Shown: positions 1 to 8,788 of the stretch, piece by piece
How the letters are laid out: each line of letters starts with the position of its first letter
How positions within the stretch are numbered: the first letter of the stretch is position 1
Source of the DNA: Streptomyces spinosisporus
Lineage (GTDB): Bacteria; Actinomycetota; Actinomycetes; Streptomycetales; Streptomycetaceae
Reading direction: 5' to 3'
DNA: 64,000 bases
Assembly (NCBI RefSeq): GCF_022698145.1
Contig: NZ_JALDAX010000017.1
Span: 1 to 64,000, forward strand
Notes under the pieces: model-generated
What the model saw: only the letters and a program-made list of their open reading frames with translations
Database searches by the model: none
Told to the model about the DNA's origin: nothing
Made by a program: the position numbers and the translations under genes

Positions 1-1
1 C

Positions 2-664
2 TTCGAGACCCCGATGCTCTGGGCCACCGGCTTCCTGATCACCTTCACCTTCGGTGGTCTGACCGGTGTCATCCTGGCCTCGCCGCCGCTGGACTTCCAT
101 GTCTCGGACTCGTATTTCGTGGTGGCGCACTTCCACTACGTCGTCTTCGGCACGGTCGTCTTCGCGATGTTCTCCGGCTTCCACTTCTGGTGGCCGAAGA
201 TGACGGGCAAGATGCTCGACGAGCGCCTCGGCAAGATCACGTTCTGGACGCTGTTCATCGGCTTCCACGGCACCTTCCTGGTCCAGCACTGGCTGGGCGC
301 CGAGGGCATGCCGCGTCGTTACGCCGACTATCTGGCGGCCGACGGCTTCACCGCCCTGAACACGGTCTCGACGATCAGCGCCTTCCTGCTCGGCATGTCG
401 GTGCTGCCGTTCCTCTACAACGTGTGGAAGACGGCCAAGTACGGCAAGCCGGTCGGCGTCGACGACCCGTGGGGCTACGGCCGTTCGCTGGAGTGGGCCA
501 CGTCCTGCCCGCCGCCGCGCCACAACTTCCTCACCCTGCCGCGGATCCGCAGCGAATCCCCGGCGTTCGACCTGCATCACCCTGAGATCGCCGCTCTCGA
601 CCAGCTCGAGAACGCGCCGCACGGTGAGCATGCTCTGGCTGGTGGCAAGGAGGCCGGCAAGTGA
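2..664 (+). CDS. ctaD: Cytochrome c oxidase subunit I (aa3-type), C-terminal part; gene enters from the left
   Basis: Only about the last 220 residues are in the window. The visible part spans the last transmembrane helices of the haem-copper oxidase subunit I. The HFHYVV motif near nucleotides 130-145 carries the two His ligands of haem a3 and haem a on helix X. After the final helix comes a hydrophilic tail rich in Pro, Glu and His. The stop codon overlaps the next start in a GTGA junction at 661-664, so ctaF is translationally coupled. Subunit I holds haem a, haem a3 and CuB and reduces O2 in the plasma membrane. In actinobacteria it forms a supercomplex with the qcrCAB complex encoded just downstream. 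Confidence 0.97.
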   Translation, partial: FETPMLWATGFLITFTFGGLTGVILASPPLDFHVSDSYFVVAHFHYVVFGTVVFAMFSGFHFWWPKMTGKMLDERLGKITFWTLFIGFHGTFLVQHWLGAEGMPRRYADYLAADGFTALNTVSTISAFLLGMSVLPFLYNVWKTAKYGKPVGVDDPWGYGRSLEWATSCPPPRHNFLTLPRIRSESPAFDLHHPEIAALDQLENAPHGEHALAGGKEAGK

Positions 665-1059
665 AGGTTCAGGGCAAGATGTTCATGTGGCTGAGCTTCT
701 TCGTCCTCGCCATGGCGGTCGTCTATGGCGTGTGGTCGAAGGAGCCGGCCGGCACCACGGCGCTCTTCCTGGCCTTCGGTCTGTGCATCATGGTCGGCTT
801 CTACCTGGGCTTCACCGCCCGGCGGGTCGACGCGGGTGCCATGGACAACAAGGAGGCGGACGTCGCGGACGACGCCGGCGAGGTCGGGTTCTTCAGCCCG
901 CACAGCTGGCAGCCGCTCGCCCTCGGTTTCGGTGGCGCGCTGGCCTTCCTGTCGATCGCGATCGGCTGGTGGCTGCTGTACTTCTCGGCGCCGATCATCA
1001 TGGTCGGCCTGTACGGCTGGGTCTTCGAGTACTACCGCGGTGAGAACCGCACCCAGTAG
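661..1059 (+). CDS. ctaF: Cytochrome c oxidase subunit IV, actinobacterial type (CtaF)
   Basis: A 132-residue membrane protein starting with GTG inside the ctaD stop (4-nt overlap). It has four hydrophobic segments (about residues 5-26, 33-52, 82-103 and 107-127) and a charged central loop. Length, topology and position right after ctaD match the actinobacterial oxidase subunit IV (CtaF), an accessory subunit of the aa3 oxidase in the bc1-aa3 supercomplex. It has no cofactor ligands of its own. A strong terminator follows, so ctaD-ctaF is the 3' end of one transcription unit separate from ctaE-qcrCAB. Confidence 0.93.
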   Translation: MKVQGKMFMWLSFFVLAMAVVYGVWSKEPAGTTALFLAFGLCIMVGFYLGFTARRVDAGAMDNKEADVADDAGEVGFFSPHSWQPLALGFGGALAFLSIAIGWWLLYFSAPIIMVGLYGWVFEYYRGENRTQ

Positions 1060-1077
1060 CACGCGCCGAGCGCACCA

Positions 1078-1118
1078 GAGCCCGGACACTCCGTCAGGAG
1101 AGTCCGGGCTCCTGCTTT
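1078..1118 (+). terminator. Rho-independent terminator after ctaF
   Basis: Inverted repeat GAGCCCGGAC (1078-1087) and GTCCGGGCTC (1102-1111), followed by a T-rich run (cctgctttt). It separates the ctaD-ctaF unit from the following lipoprotein gene. Confidence 0.85.
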
Positions 1119-1190
1119 TGCCGCAATAACCATCACTCGTACGAGTTACCCGGCGCGCCGTACTTGACGGACGTCCATAGCGTCGAGGGC

Positions 1191-2450
1191 ATGAACCACT
1201 CTCCGCGCACCCGCACCGTCGTCAGCTGCACGCTGCTGGTGATCGCCCTCGGCGCGGGCGGCACCGCTTGCAGCAGCGGCGGCGACCCGCTGACCGACAA
1301 GCCGTTCGACGCGACGGACCAGATCTCCTTCAACGGCCTCGGCGAGGACGGGAAGAAGACCGACCCGGACAAGCCCCTCGAGGTCACCGCCGACGACGAC
1401 GGCCGCATCACGGACGTCACCGCCACGGACGCCACAGGCCGCTATGTGACGGGCGAACTCTCCGCCGACGGCACCCGGTGGCACAGCACCTCTCCGCTCG
1501 CCGCAAACGCCCACTACACGGTGCGGGTGAGCACGGAGGACGACGACGGTGCGCCGGGCCGCAAGGTCCTCACCTTCGACACCAGCAAGCCCACCACCAA
1601 GAAGACCCTCGGCGTGACCTTCGGGCCCAAGTCCGGCACGTACGGCGTGGGACAGCCCGTCACCGCCGAACTGGACCGGCCCATCAAGGACAAGGCGCAG
1701 CGGGCCGTGGTGGAACGCGCGCTGCGGGTGGACGCGGTGCCCGCCGTGCAGGGCGCCTGGCACTGGGTGGACGACAAGGAACTCCACTACCGGCCCCGGG
1801 AGTACTGGCCCGCCCACACCACGATCCAGGTGCACAGCAACCTCGACGGCGTGAAGATCGGCGACCGGCTGTGGGGGAAGAAGAGCAAGCCGCTGAAGCT
1901 CACCATCGGCGACAGCCTCATCGCCGTCACCGACGCGGCGTCACACTCCATGACGGTCTACAAGAACGGCGAGGACATCAACGAGATCCCCGTCACCACC
2001 GGCAAGCCCGGCTTCGAGACCCGCAACGGCGTCAAGGTGGTGCTGGGCAAGGAGTACTTCGTACGTATGCGCAGCGCGACCGTCGGCATCGCCGAGGGCA
2101 GCTCCGACTCCTACGACCTGCCCGTGTACTACGCCACCCGTCTCACCTGGAGCGGGGAGTACGTCCACGCGGCCCCCTGGTCCGTCGGCTCCCAGGGCTA
2201 CGCCAACGTCAGCCACGGCTGCACGGGCCTGAGCACCGGCAACGCCGAATGGTTCTTCGACACCGTCCGCGAGGGCGACGTGGTGAAGGTCATCAACTCC
2301 GACGGCGAGACCATGGAGCCCTTCGGCAACGGCTTCGGGGACTGGAACCTCTCCTGGAAGAACTGGCGCACGGGCAGTGCCCTGGTGTCCGGCACCCCGG
2401 ACGCCCCGAGCGCCGCGCAACAGGCACGGCTGCGCCCGGAGAGCGTCTGA
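1191..2450 (+). CDS. L,D-transpeptidase lipoprotein with Ig-like domains (YkuD family)
   Basis: 419 residues. I chose ATG 1191 because the protein then starts with Arg residues, a hydrophobic stretch and a lipobox-like GTAC with Cys27, giving a lipoprotein signal peptide. Residues about 50-240 are beta-rich Ig-like domains typical of actinobacterial Ldts. The C-terminal YkuD domain contains the active-site SHGC motif (Cys344) preceded by a conserved His (YVHAAPWS). The family makes 3->3 peptidoglycan crosslinks and is inhibited by carbapenems; Streptomyces walls contain many such links. It sits alone between two respiratory transcription units and is convergent with the receiver-like gene. 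The substrate is inferred from the family. Confidence 0.92.
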   Translation: MNHSPRTRTVVSCTLLVIALGAGGTACSSGGDPLTDKPFDATDQISFNGLGEDGKKTDPDKPLEVTADDDGRITDVTATDATGRYVTGELSADGTRWHSTSPLAANAHYTVRVSTEDDDGAPGRKVLTFDTSKPTTKKTLGVTFGPKSGTYGVGQPVTAELDRPIKDKAQRAVVERALRVDAVPAVQGAWHWVDDKELHYRPREYWPAHTTIQVHSNLDGVKIGDRLWGKKSKPLKLTIGDSLIAVTDAASHSMTVYKNGEDINEIPVTTGKPGFETRNGVKVVLGKEYFVRMRSATVGIAEGSSDSYDLPVYYATRLTWSGEYVHAAPWSVGSQGYANVSHGCTGLSTGNAEWFFDTVREGDVVKVINSDGETMEPFGNGFGDWNLSWKNWRTGSALVSGTPDAPSAAQQARLRPESV

Positions 2451-2475
2451 GCCGGACAGCAGGGGCCCGGACCGC

Positions 2476-2880
2476 CTAGGCGCTCTGCTGAAGGCTCTTC
2501 TTGCGCAGCAGCGAGGCCAGTGCGGAGGCGAACTCCACCGGGTCCACCGGCAGCGTGACCGCGCCGTCCGCACGGCTCCAGGTCGCCAGCCACGCGTCCT
2601 GCGGGCGGCCGATGAGCAGCAGCACCGGCGGGCAGTTGTAGACCTCGTCCTTGATCTGCCGGCACACACCCATGCCGCCCATGGGCACGGCCTCGCCGTC
2701 CAGGACGCAGACGTCGATCCCGCCCTTGTCCAGCTCCTTCACGACGGCCGCAGGGGTCGCGCACTCCACGAACTCCACCAGGGGAACGTCGGGAGCGGGC
2801 CTGCGCCCGGTCGCCAACCGCACCTGCTCGCGGGTGTTGGAGTCGTCGCTGTAGACCAGCACCGTGGCGGTCGGCTGCAT
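2476..2880 (-). CDS. Orphan receiver-like (response-regulator fold) protein, probably a pseudo-receiver
   Basis: 134 residues consisting only of a CheY-like fold with no output domain. The acidic pair (SDD, Asp12-Asp13) and the phospho-acceptor position (VLDGE, Asp61) are present. The switch Thr/Ser is replaced by a hydrophobic residue, and the conserved Lys of the KP motif is replaced by Val (LPVDP, about 111-114). Phosphorylation-dependent switching is therefore doubtful. An SD-like GGAGGA precedes ATG 2880. It lies convergent to the L,D-transpeptidase and divergent from ctaE. No kinase gene is adjacent. The partner and function are unknown; a constitutive protein-protein adaptor is one possibility. 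Confidence 0.8.
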   Translation of the reverse strand: MQPTATVLVYSDDSNTREQVRLATGRRPAPDVPLVEFVECATPAAVVKELDKGGIDVCVLDGEAVPMGGMGVCRQIKDEVYNCPPVLLLIGRPQDAWLATWSRADGAVTLPVDPVEFASALASLLRKKSLQQSA

Positions 2881-3025
2881 TGTTCCTCCGAGACGTCAGC
2901 GTCGTACGGAAAGGCCCGTTGCGGCGGATGTTACTCCGTTCAACACCACGTCAACACCGGTATGGACGGCAGCAACACTCCGAACGGCACCCCCCGGAGT
3001 GAGGGCGGGATAAGCGACCGACATA

Positions 3026-3646
3026 ATGTCGGTCGTGGCGACAGCAACGACAGTAGATACCGGGCACGCGCACCCGTCGGTCAACCGGCCGAACCTCACC
3101 AGCGTCGGAACCATCATCTGGCTGAGTTCCGAGCTGATGTTCTTCGCGGCCCTCTTCGCGATGTACTTCACCCTGCGATCGGTGACCGGTCCGGACCACT
3201 GGAAGGAGATGGCGAGCCATCTCAACCTTCCGTTCTCCGCGACCAACACCACGATCCTGGTGCTCTCCTCCCTGACCTGCCAGCTCGGCGTCTTCGCCGC
3301 CGAGCGCGGGGACGTGAAGAAGCTCCGGGGCTGGTTCATCGTCACCTTCGTCATGGGTGCGATCTTCATCGGCGGTCAGATCTTCGAGTACACGGAGCTG
3401 GTGAAGAAGGACGGGCTCTCCCTGTCCTCCGACCCGTACGGCTCGGTGTTCTACCTGACCACCGGGTTCCACGGCATGCACGTGACGGGCGGCCTCATCG
3501 CCTTCCTGTTCGTCCTCGGCCGCACCTACGCGGCGAAGAGGTTCACTCACGAGCAGGCGACCGCGGCCATCGTCGTGTCCTACTACTGGCACTTCGTCGA
3601 TGTCGTGTGGATCGGCCTCTTCGCCACGATCTACCTGATCAAGTAG
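3026..3646 (+). CDS. ctaE: Cytochrome c oxidase subunit III
   Basis: 206 residues with five hydrophobic helices and the family motifs LSSELMFFAALFAMYF (helix I), GFHGMHV and SYYWHFVDVVW near the C terminus. The two-helix deletion relative to mitochondrial subunit III is usual in actinobacteria. Subunit III stabilises the aa3 oxidase and helps proton uptake. In actinobacteria ctaE is separated from ctaCDF and leads the qcrCAB operon, as here. ATG 3026 gives the best family alignment, but no strong ribosome-binding site precedes it; GTG 3035 is an alternative. Confidence 0.96.
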   Translation: MSVVATATTVDTGHAHPSVNRPNLTSVGTIIWLSSELMFFAALFAMYFTLRSVTGPDHWKEMASHLNLPFSATNTTILVLSSLTCQLGVFAAERGDVKKLRGWFIVTFVMGAIFIGGQIFEYTELVKKDGLSLSSDPYGSVFYLTTGFHGMHVTGGLIAFLFVLGRTYAAKRFTHEQATAAIVVSYYWHFVDVVWIGLFATIYLIK

Positions 3647-3724
3647 CCGGGCCCGTCCCGCGTGCGCCTGCGGGCGCACAACCCACAAGCATCGACGCAG
3701 AAGATCCTGACACCGGGGTAATCC

Positions 3725-4534
3725 GTGAAAAAGCTCTCCGCACGACGACGCCATCCGATGGCGGCGCTCGTCGTCCTACTCCTCGCGCTGGCATGCACCG
3801 GGGGGCTGTACGCCGCGTTCGCGCCTGCGAGCAAGGCGCAGGCCGATGAAACCGCCCAGTCCCTCGCCATCGACGAGGGCAAGAAGCTCTTCTCCGTGGG
3901 CTGCGCCAGCTGCCACGGCACCGGCGGTCAGGGCACCTCCGACGGTCCGAGCCTGGTGGGCGTGGGCAGCGCGGCCGTCGACTTCCAGGTCGGCACCGGC
4001 CGTATGCCCGCCCAGCAGCCGGGCGCGCAGGTCCCGCGCAAGAAGGTCGTCTACACGCAGGCCGAGATCGACCAGCTCGCGGCGTACATCTCCTCGCTCG
4101 GCGCCGGCCCGTCCGTGCCGACGAAGGCGCAGTACGGCCCCGAGGGTGCCGACATCGCCAAGGGTGGCGAGCTGTTCCGCACCAACTGCGCGCAGTGCCA
4201 CAACTTCACCGGCAAGGGCGGTGCGCTGACGCACGGCAAGTTCGCGCCGGACCTCGAGGGTGTCGACCCGAAGCACATCTACGAGGCCATGCAGACCGGC
4301 CCGCAGAACATGCCGTCGTTCCCCGACACCACGCTGTCGGAGCAGAACAAGAAGGACATCATCGCGTACCTCCACGCGGTCAACGGAGACGACACCGAGA
4401 GCCCCGGCGGCCTTGAGCTGGGCGGACTCGGCCCGGTCTCCGAGGGCCTGTTCGCCTGGATCTTCGGACTCGGCGCGCTGATCGCGGTCGCCGTCTGGGT
4501 CGCCGCTCGGACCGCAAAGGCCAAGAAGTCATGA
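3725..4534 (+). CDS. qcrC: Menaquinol-cytochrome c reductase, dihaem cytochrome cc subunit
   Basis: 269 residues. The N-terminal hydrophobic segment (13-34) is a signal/anchor. Two c-type haem sites follow, CASCH at 60-64 and CAQCH at 155-159, with likely axial Met residues in RMP (about 94) and QNMPSF (about 215). A C-terminal membrane helix (about 240-262) anchors it. This dihaem cytochrome replaces both cytochrome c1 and soluble cytochrome c in actinobacteria and passes electrons directly to CuA of the oxidase. It starts with GTG, follows ctaE by about 80 nt, and its stop overlaps the qcrA start (ATGA at 4531). Confidence 0.97.
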   Translation: MKKLSARRRHPMAALVVLLLALACTGGLYAAFAPASKAQADETAQSLAIDEGKKLFSVGCASCHGTGGQGTSDGPSLVGVGSAAVDFQVGTGRMPAQQPGAQVPRKKVVYTQAEIDQLAAYISSLGAGPSVPTKAQYGPEGADIAKGGELFRTNCAQCHNFTGKGGALTHGKFAPDLEGVDPKHIYEAMQTGPQNMPSFPDTTLSEQNKKDIIAYLHAVNGDDTESPGGLELGGLGPVSEGLFAWIFGLGALIAVAVWVAARTAKAKKS

Positions 4535-5586
4535 GTAGCCAAGACATTCCAGAAGAGAACCTGCCGGCTGAGCAGGACGAGCACGGCGCGGTCAGCGTCG
4601 CGGACGAGAAGAACCCGTTCGCCGACCCCGGTCTGCCGCCCCACGAGCACCGCGTCCAGGACATCGACGAGCGGGCCGCCAAGCGGTCCGAGCGCATGGT
4701 GGCCCTGCTGTTCACGGTGTCGATGCTGGCCACGGTCGGCTTCATCGCCTCGTACGTGGCGATCCCGCACGACAAGGCGATCTACGTCTTCCCGATCGGT
4801 CACATCAACGCGCTGAACTTCGCGCTGGGTCTGACCCTGGGGCTCGCGCTCTTCGCCATCGGCGCGGGCGCGGTCCACTGGGCCCGCACCCTGATGTCCG
4901 ACGTGGAGATCGCCGACGAGCGTCACCCGGTGGAGGCCTCGCCCGAGGTCAAGGCCAAGGTGATGGACGACTTCCGGGCGGGCGCCAAGGAGTCGGCGCT
5001 CGGCCGCCGCAAGCTGATCCGCAACACGATGTTCGGCGCGCTGGCCCTGTTCCCGCTCTCCGGCGTCATGCTGCTGCGCGACCTCGGCCCGCTGCCCGGG
5101 ACCAAGCTCCGCCACACCATGTGGTCCAAGGGCAAGCTGCTCGTCAACATGAACACCAACGAGCCGCTGCGTGCCTCCGACGTCTCGGTCGGCTCGCTCA
5201 CCTTCGCCAAGCCCGAGGGCCTGGAGGAGAAGGACGAGAACTTCCAGACCGAGATCGCCAAGGCGGCCCTGATGATCGTCCGGATCCAGCCGGACAACAT
5301 CAAGGACAAGCGCGAACTCGAGTGGTCGCACGAGGGCATCGTCGCGTACTCGAAGATCTGCACCCACGTCGGTTGCCCGATCTCGCTGTACGAGCAGCAG
5401 ACGCACCACGTGCTGTGCCCCTGCCACCAGTCCACCTTCGACCTCTCCGACGGTGCCCGAGTGATCTTCGGCCCCGCCGGCCACGCCCTGCCGCAGCTGC
5501 GCATCGGCGTGAACGACGAGGGCTACCTCGAGGCGCTCGGCGACTTCGAAGAGCCCGTCGGTCCTGCCTTCTGGGAGCGCGGATGA
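4531..5586 (+). CDS. qcrA: Rieske iron-sulfur subunit of the cytochrome bc1 complex
   Basis: 351 residues, longer than proteobacterial Rieske proteins because of three N-terminal membrane helices, an actinobacterial feature. The [2Fe-2S] ligands are Cys277-Thr-His279 (CTHVGC) and Cys296-Pro-Cys-His299 (CPCHQS); the second Cys of each motif forms the disulfide. The subunit accepts one electron from menaquinol at the Qo site and passes it to QcrC. Both ends overlap neighbours by 4 nt (ATGA junctions with qcrC and qcrB), so qcrCAB is translated as one coupled unit. Confidence 0.97.
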   Translation: MSSQDIPEENLPAEQDEHGAVSVADEKNPFADPGLPPHEHRVQDIDERAAKRSERMVALLFTVSMLATVGFIASYVAIPHDKAIYVFPIGHINALNFALGLTLGLALFAIGAGAVHWARTLMSDVEIADERHPVEASPEVKAKVMDDFRAGAKESALGRRKLIRNTMFGALALFPLSGVMLLRDLGPLPGTKLRHTMWSKGKLLVNMNTNEPLRASDVSVGSLTFAKPEGLEEKDENFQTEIAKAALMIVRIQPDNIKDKRELEWSHEGIVAYSKICTHVGCPISLYEQQTHHVLCPCHQSTFDLSDGARVIFGPAGHALPQLRIGVNDEGYLEALGDFEEPVGPAFWERG

Positions 5587-7217
5587 GCACCAACGACACC
5601 ACCGCCACACGGCGGGGCAAAGCGCCTGCCGGCGAGCGCGTCGCCGACTGGGCCGACGGCCGGCTGGGGATCTACTCCCTGGCCAAGACCAACATGCGCA
5701 AGATCTTCCCCGACCACTGGTCGTTCATGTTGGGTGAGGTCTGCCTCTACAGCTTCATCATCATCATCCTCACGGGTGTGTATCTGACCCTGTTCTTCCA
5801 CCCGTCGATGAACGAGGTGGAGTACCACGGCAGCTACATCCCGCTGCAGGGCCAGATGATGTCCGAGGCGTTCAACTCGACCATGCACATCTCCTTCGAT
5901 GTGCGCGGTGGTCTGCTGATCCGGCAGATCCACCACTGGGCCGCGCTGATCTTCCTCGCGGGCATGTTCGTGCACATGATGCGCGTGTTCTTCACGGGCG
6001 CGTTCCGCAAGCCGCGTGAGGTCAACTGGCTGTTCGGCTTCCTGCTGCTCGTCCTCGGCATGTTCACCGGCTTCACCGGCTACTCGCTCCCGGACGACCT
6101 GCTCTCCGGCACCGGTGTCCGCTTCATGGAGGGCGCGATCCTGTCCGTGCCGATCGTGGGCACGTACCTGTCGATGTTCCTCTTCGGCGGCGAGTTCCCG
6201 GGCGGCGACTTCGTGGCCCGCTTCTACTCGATCCACATCCTGCTGCTGCCGGGCATCATGCTCGGTCTGCTGGTCGGCCACCTGATCCTGGTCTTCTACC
6301 ACAAGCACACGCAGTTCGCGGGTCCCGGACGGACGAACAACAACGTCGTGGGCATGCCGCTGCTGCCGGTGTACATGGCCAAGGCCGGAGGCTTCTTCTT
6401 CCTGGTCTTCGGTGTCATCGCGGCCATCGCGGCGATCGCCTCGATCAACCCGATCTGGGCCATGGGCCCCTACCGGCCGGACATGGTCTCCACGGGCGCC
6501 CAGCCCGACTGGTACATGGGCTTCTCCGAGGGCCTGATCCGTGTCATGCCGGGCTGGGAGATCAACCTGTGGGGCCACACGCTCGTCCTGGGCGTGTTCA
6601 TCCCGCTGGTGATCTTCCCGCTGGTCCTGGTCGCGATCGCGGTCTACCCGTTCGTCGAGGCCTGGGTCACCGGCGACCGGCGCGAGCACCACATCCTGGA
6701 CCGTCCGCGCAACGCCCCGACGCGTACCGCGTTCGGTGCCGCGTGGGTCTCCTGGTACTTCGTGCTGATGATCGGTGGCGGCAACGACCTGTGGGCCACG
6801 CACTTCCACCTGTCGATCAACGCGATCACCTGGTTCGTCCGGGTCGGCTTCTTCGTGGTGCCGGTCCTCGTGTTCATCGCCACCAAGCGGATGTGCCTCG
6901 GTCTGCAGCGCCGCGACAAGGACAAGGTGCTGCACGGCCGCGAGTCGGGCATCATCAAGCGCCTGCCGCACGGTGAGTTCATCGAGGTCCACGAGCCGCT
7001 CAGTCAGGACGCGCTGCACACCCTCACGGCGCACGAGCAGTACAAGCCGCTGGAGATCGGTCCGACGACCGACGACAACGGCGTCGAGCGCAAGGTGAAG
7101 GGCTCCGAGAAGCTGCGCGCCAAGCTCAGCGAGGCGTACTTCGGCGAGGAGTCCCAGATCGCCAAGCCGACCGTCGAGGAGTACAAGGAGATCACGAGCG
7201 GCCACGGCCACCACTGA
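5583..7217 (+). CDS. qcrB: Cytochrome b subunit of the bc1 complex
   Basis: 544 residues. The start at 5583 overlaps the qcrA stop. His117/His131 on helix B and His218/His233 on helix D are positioned as ligands of haems bL and bH. The Qo loop has PDWY in place of the usual PEWY, as in other menaquinol-using actinobacteria. A hydrophilic C-terminal extension of about 120 residues follows the last helix. QcrB oxidises menaquinol and carries the Q cycle across the plasma membrane; in mycobacteria it is the telacebec (Q203) target. A strong terminator follows. Confidence 0.97.
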   Translation: MSTNDTTATRRGKAPAGERVADWADGRLGIYSLAKTNMRKIFPDHWSFMLGEVCLYSFIIIILTGVYLTLFFHPSMNEVEYHGSYIPLQGQMMSEAFNSTMHISFDVRGGLLIRQIHHWAALIFLAGMFVHMMRVFFTGAFRKPREVNWLFGFLLLVLGMFTGFTGYSLPDDLLSGTGVRFMEGAILSVPIVGTYLSMFLFGGEFPGGDFVARFYSIHILLLPGIMLGLLVGHLILVFYHKHTQFAGPGRTNNNVVGMPLLPVYMAKAGGFFFLVFGVIAAIAAIASINPIWAMGPYRPDMVSTGAQPDWYMGFSEGLIRVMPGWEINLWGHTLVLGVFIPLVIFPLVLVAIAVYPFVEAWVTGDRREHHILDRPRNAPTRTAFGAAWVSWYFVLMIGGGNDLWATHFHLSINAITWFVRVGFFVVPVLVFIATKRMCLGLQRRDKDKVLHGRESGIIKRLPHGEFIEVHEPLSQDALHTLTAHEQYKPLEIGPTTDDNGVERKVKGSEKLRAKLSEAYFGEESQIAKPTVEEYKEITSGHGHH

Positions 7218-7245
7218 TCGCCAAGGCGTCGCCACGCCACGGCAG

Positions 7246-7277
7246 GGGCCCCGTCCGGTGTTCGGACGGGGCCCTTT
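7246..7277 (+). terminator. Rho-independent terminator of the ctaE-qcrCAB operon
   Basis: A 12-bp stem, GGGCCCCGTCCG (7246-7257) with CGGACGGGGCCC (7263-7274), a 5-nt loop, then TTT. It lies 28 nt after the qcrB stop. Confidence 0.9.
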
Positions 7278-7295
7278 GCCATGCCTGCGGCTGGA

Positions 7296-7301
7296 TAGGG
7301 T
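7296..7301 (+). promoter_or_regulatory. Candidate -10 element (TAGGGT) of the trpD promoter
   Basis: TAGGGT matches the TANNNT -10 consensus of Streptomyces vegetative promoters and lies just after the qcr terminator, about 57 nt before trpD ATG 7358. The -35 is weak (TTTGCC at 7275-7280, only 15 nt spacing). Confidence 0.45.
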
Positions 7302-7357
7302 GGGGGTCGGACTCCTTGCGGCGAGTCCCACCCTTCTACGACACCAGGAGCGGCCTT

Positions 7358-8422
7358 ATGAGCGCTGTGACCCCCGCTGGAGGCGACACCGCGGCGGGCC
7401 GTTCCTGGCCCGAGGTGCTGAACGCCCTGCTGTACGGCCGCGACCAGAGCGCCGACGCGACCGCCTGGGCGATGGACCAGATCATGCGCGGCGAGGCGAC
7501 GGACGCCCAGATCGCGGGCTTCGTCGTCGCCCTGCGGGCCAAGGGCGAGACCGTCGAGGAGATCACCGGCGTGGTCCGGGCGATGTACGAGCACGCCAAC
7601 GTCATCGAGGTCTCCGGCCGCACCGTCGACATCGTCGGCACCGGCGGCGACGGCGCGAAGACGGTGAACATCTCGACGATGTCGGCGATCGTGGTGGCCG
7701 GTACCGGCGCCAAGGTCGTCAAGCACGGCAACCGCGCCGCCTCGTCGGCCTCCGGCGCCTCGGACGTACTGGAGAAGCTGGGCGTCAACCTCAACCTCAC
7801 CCCCCAGCGGGTGGCAGAGGTCGCCGAGGAGGCCGGCATCACCTTCTGCTTCGCGGTGAAGTTCCACCCGGCGCTGCGTCATGTCGCCGCGGCCCGCGGC
7901 CAGTTGGGCATCCGGACCGTGTTCAACGCGCTGGGGCCGCTGACCAACCCGGCGAAGGTCAAGGCCCAGGCGGTCGGCGTCGCGGATCCGCGGCTGGCGC
8001 CGATGATCGCGGGCGTGCTGGCCGAGCGCGGCAACTCCTCGTTGGTCTTCCGCGGCGACGACGGCCTCGACGAGCTGACCACGACGGCCACGTCGCACGT
8101 CTGGGTGGTCCGTGATGGCAAGGTCATCGAGGAGTCCTTCGATCCCCGCGACGTCGGCATCGAGCTGGTGCCGGTGGAGGCGCTGCGCGGCGGCGACCCG
8201 TCGTACAACGCGGAGGTCGCCCGCAGGCTCCTCGACGGCGAGAAGGGCCCCGTACGGGACGCCGTGCTGCTGAACTCGGCGGCCGCGCTCGTGGCGCTCG
8301 ACCCGGGGCCCGGGTCGCTCGCCGAGCAGATCGGCGCCGGGATGGCGAGGGCCGCGGAGTCGATCGACTCCGGCGCGGCCAAGCGGGCACTGGACCGCTG
8401 GGTGGCGGCGAGCAACGCATAG
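7358..8422 (+). CDS. trpD: Anthranilate phosphoribosyltransferase
   Basis: 354 residues. ATG 7358 is preceded by AGGAG (7346-7350). The protein has the helical N-terminal dimer domain followed by the PRPP-binding glycine-rich loop GTGGDGAKTVNIST (about residues 93-106) and the KHGNRAASS motif, both diagnostic of TrpD. It transfers the phosphoribosyl group from PRPP to anthranilate, the second step of tryptophan synthesis. Anthranilate itself would come from the fused trpEG at 33151-35007 in this window. The gene is monocistronic, next to qcrB, an arrangement shared with mycobacteria. Confidence 0.96.
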   Translation: MSAVTPAGGDTAAGRSWPEVLNALLYGRDQSADATAWAMDQIMRGEATDAQIAGFVVALRAKGETVEEITGVVRAMYEHANVIEVSGRTVDIVGTGGDGAKTVNISTMSAIVVAGTGAKVVKHGNRAASSASGASDVLEKLGVNLNLTPQRVAEVAEEAGITFCFAVKFHPALRHVAAARGQLGIRTVFNALGPLTNPAKVKAQAVGVADPRLAPMIAGVLAERGNSSLVFRGDDGLDELTTTATSHVWVVRDGKVIEESFDPRDVGIELVPVEALRGGDPSYNAEVARRLLDGEKGPVRDAVLLNSAAALVALDPGPGSLAEQIGAGMARAAESIDSGAAKRALDRWVAASNA

Positions 8423-8518
8423 CGTCTGCCGGCGCCTGTGCCGGCCGACAGCGATCGCGGTTCCGTCATCCGGACACGGGTTGCGGGACCGCGATCGCTT
8501 CACGTACGTTCCTGTCCA

Positions 8519-8635
8519 GGTCATGAGTGACAGTCATGAGGCCCCGGCCGACTGTCCGGCAACCCTCCGTCCGTGGCGGGGTGCCCCGGGTGAAGACCAG
8601 GCCGTAGGCAGCGAGGTCTGCGGCAAGCGCGGATC
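8519..8635 (+). ncRNA. SAM-IV riboswitch
   Basis: The sequence matches the SAM-IV family closely. The outer helix GGTC (8519-8522) pairs with GACC (8595-8598). The conserved core runs CATGAGTG, CCGGCAACC, GGGGTGCCCCGGGTGA, and the 3' pseudoknot part ends in GGCAAGCGCGG (about 8621-8633). The central hairpin is built from CCGGCC/GGCC-like arms. SAM-IV binds S-adenosylmethionine and is found mainly in actinobacteria upstream of sulfur-metabolism genes. Here it precedes the class-V aminotransferase by about 155 nt. The mode (termination or translation block) is not obvious, as no poly-U terminator is visible between it and the gene. Confidence 0.9.
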
Positions 8636-8690
8636 CCTCACGCTCTTCGGGAGCACGGCCCAGGGATCCTGGTCACCGAGGGAGCCTTCT

Positions 8691-8711
8691 GTGAGCAATC
8701 GAATGCGATAG
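8691..8711 (+). CDS. Possible 6-codon upstream ORF between riboswitch and aminotransferase
   Basis: GTG at 8691 opens a frame MSNRMR ending in TAG at 8709-8711, preceded by an SD-like GAGGGAG about 6 nt upstream. It could be a translated leader or chance. Its place between the SAM-IV aptamer and the regulated gene makes it a candidate part of the expression platform. Confidence 0.3.
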   Translation: MSNRMR

Positions 8712-8788
8712 GGCGCCGAGCCCCGCCTCCGCACACCCCTTTTCACCTCTCCGCATGCACGGCGCATGCCTCTCACGGGAGTTCCCCC

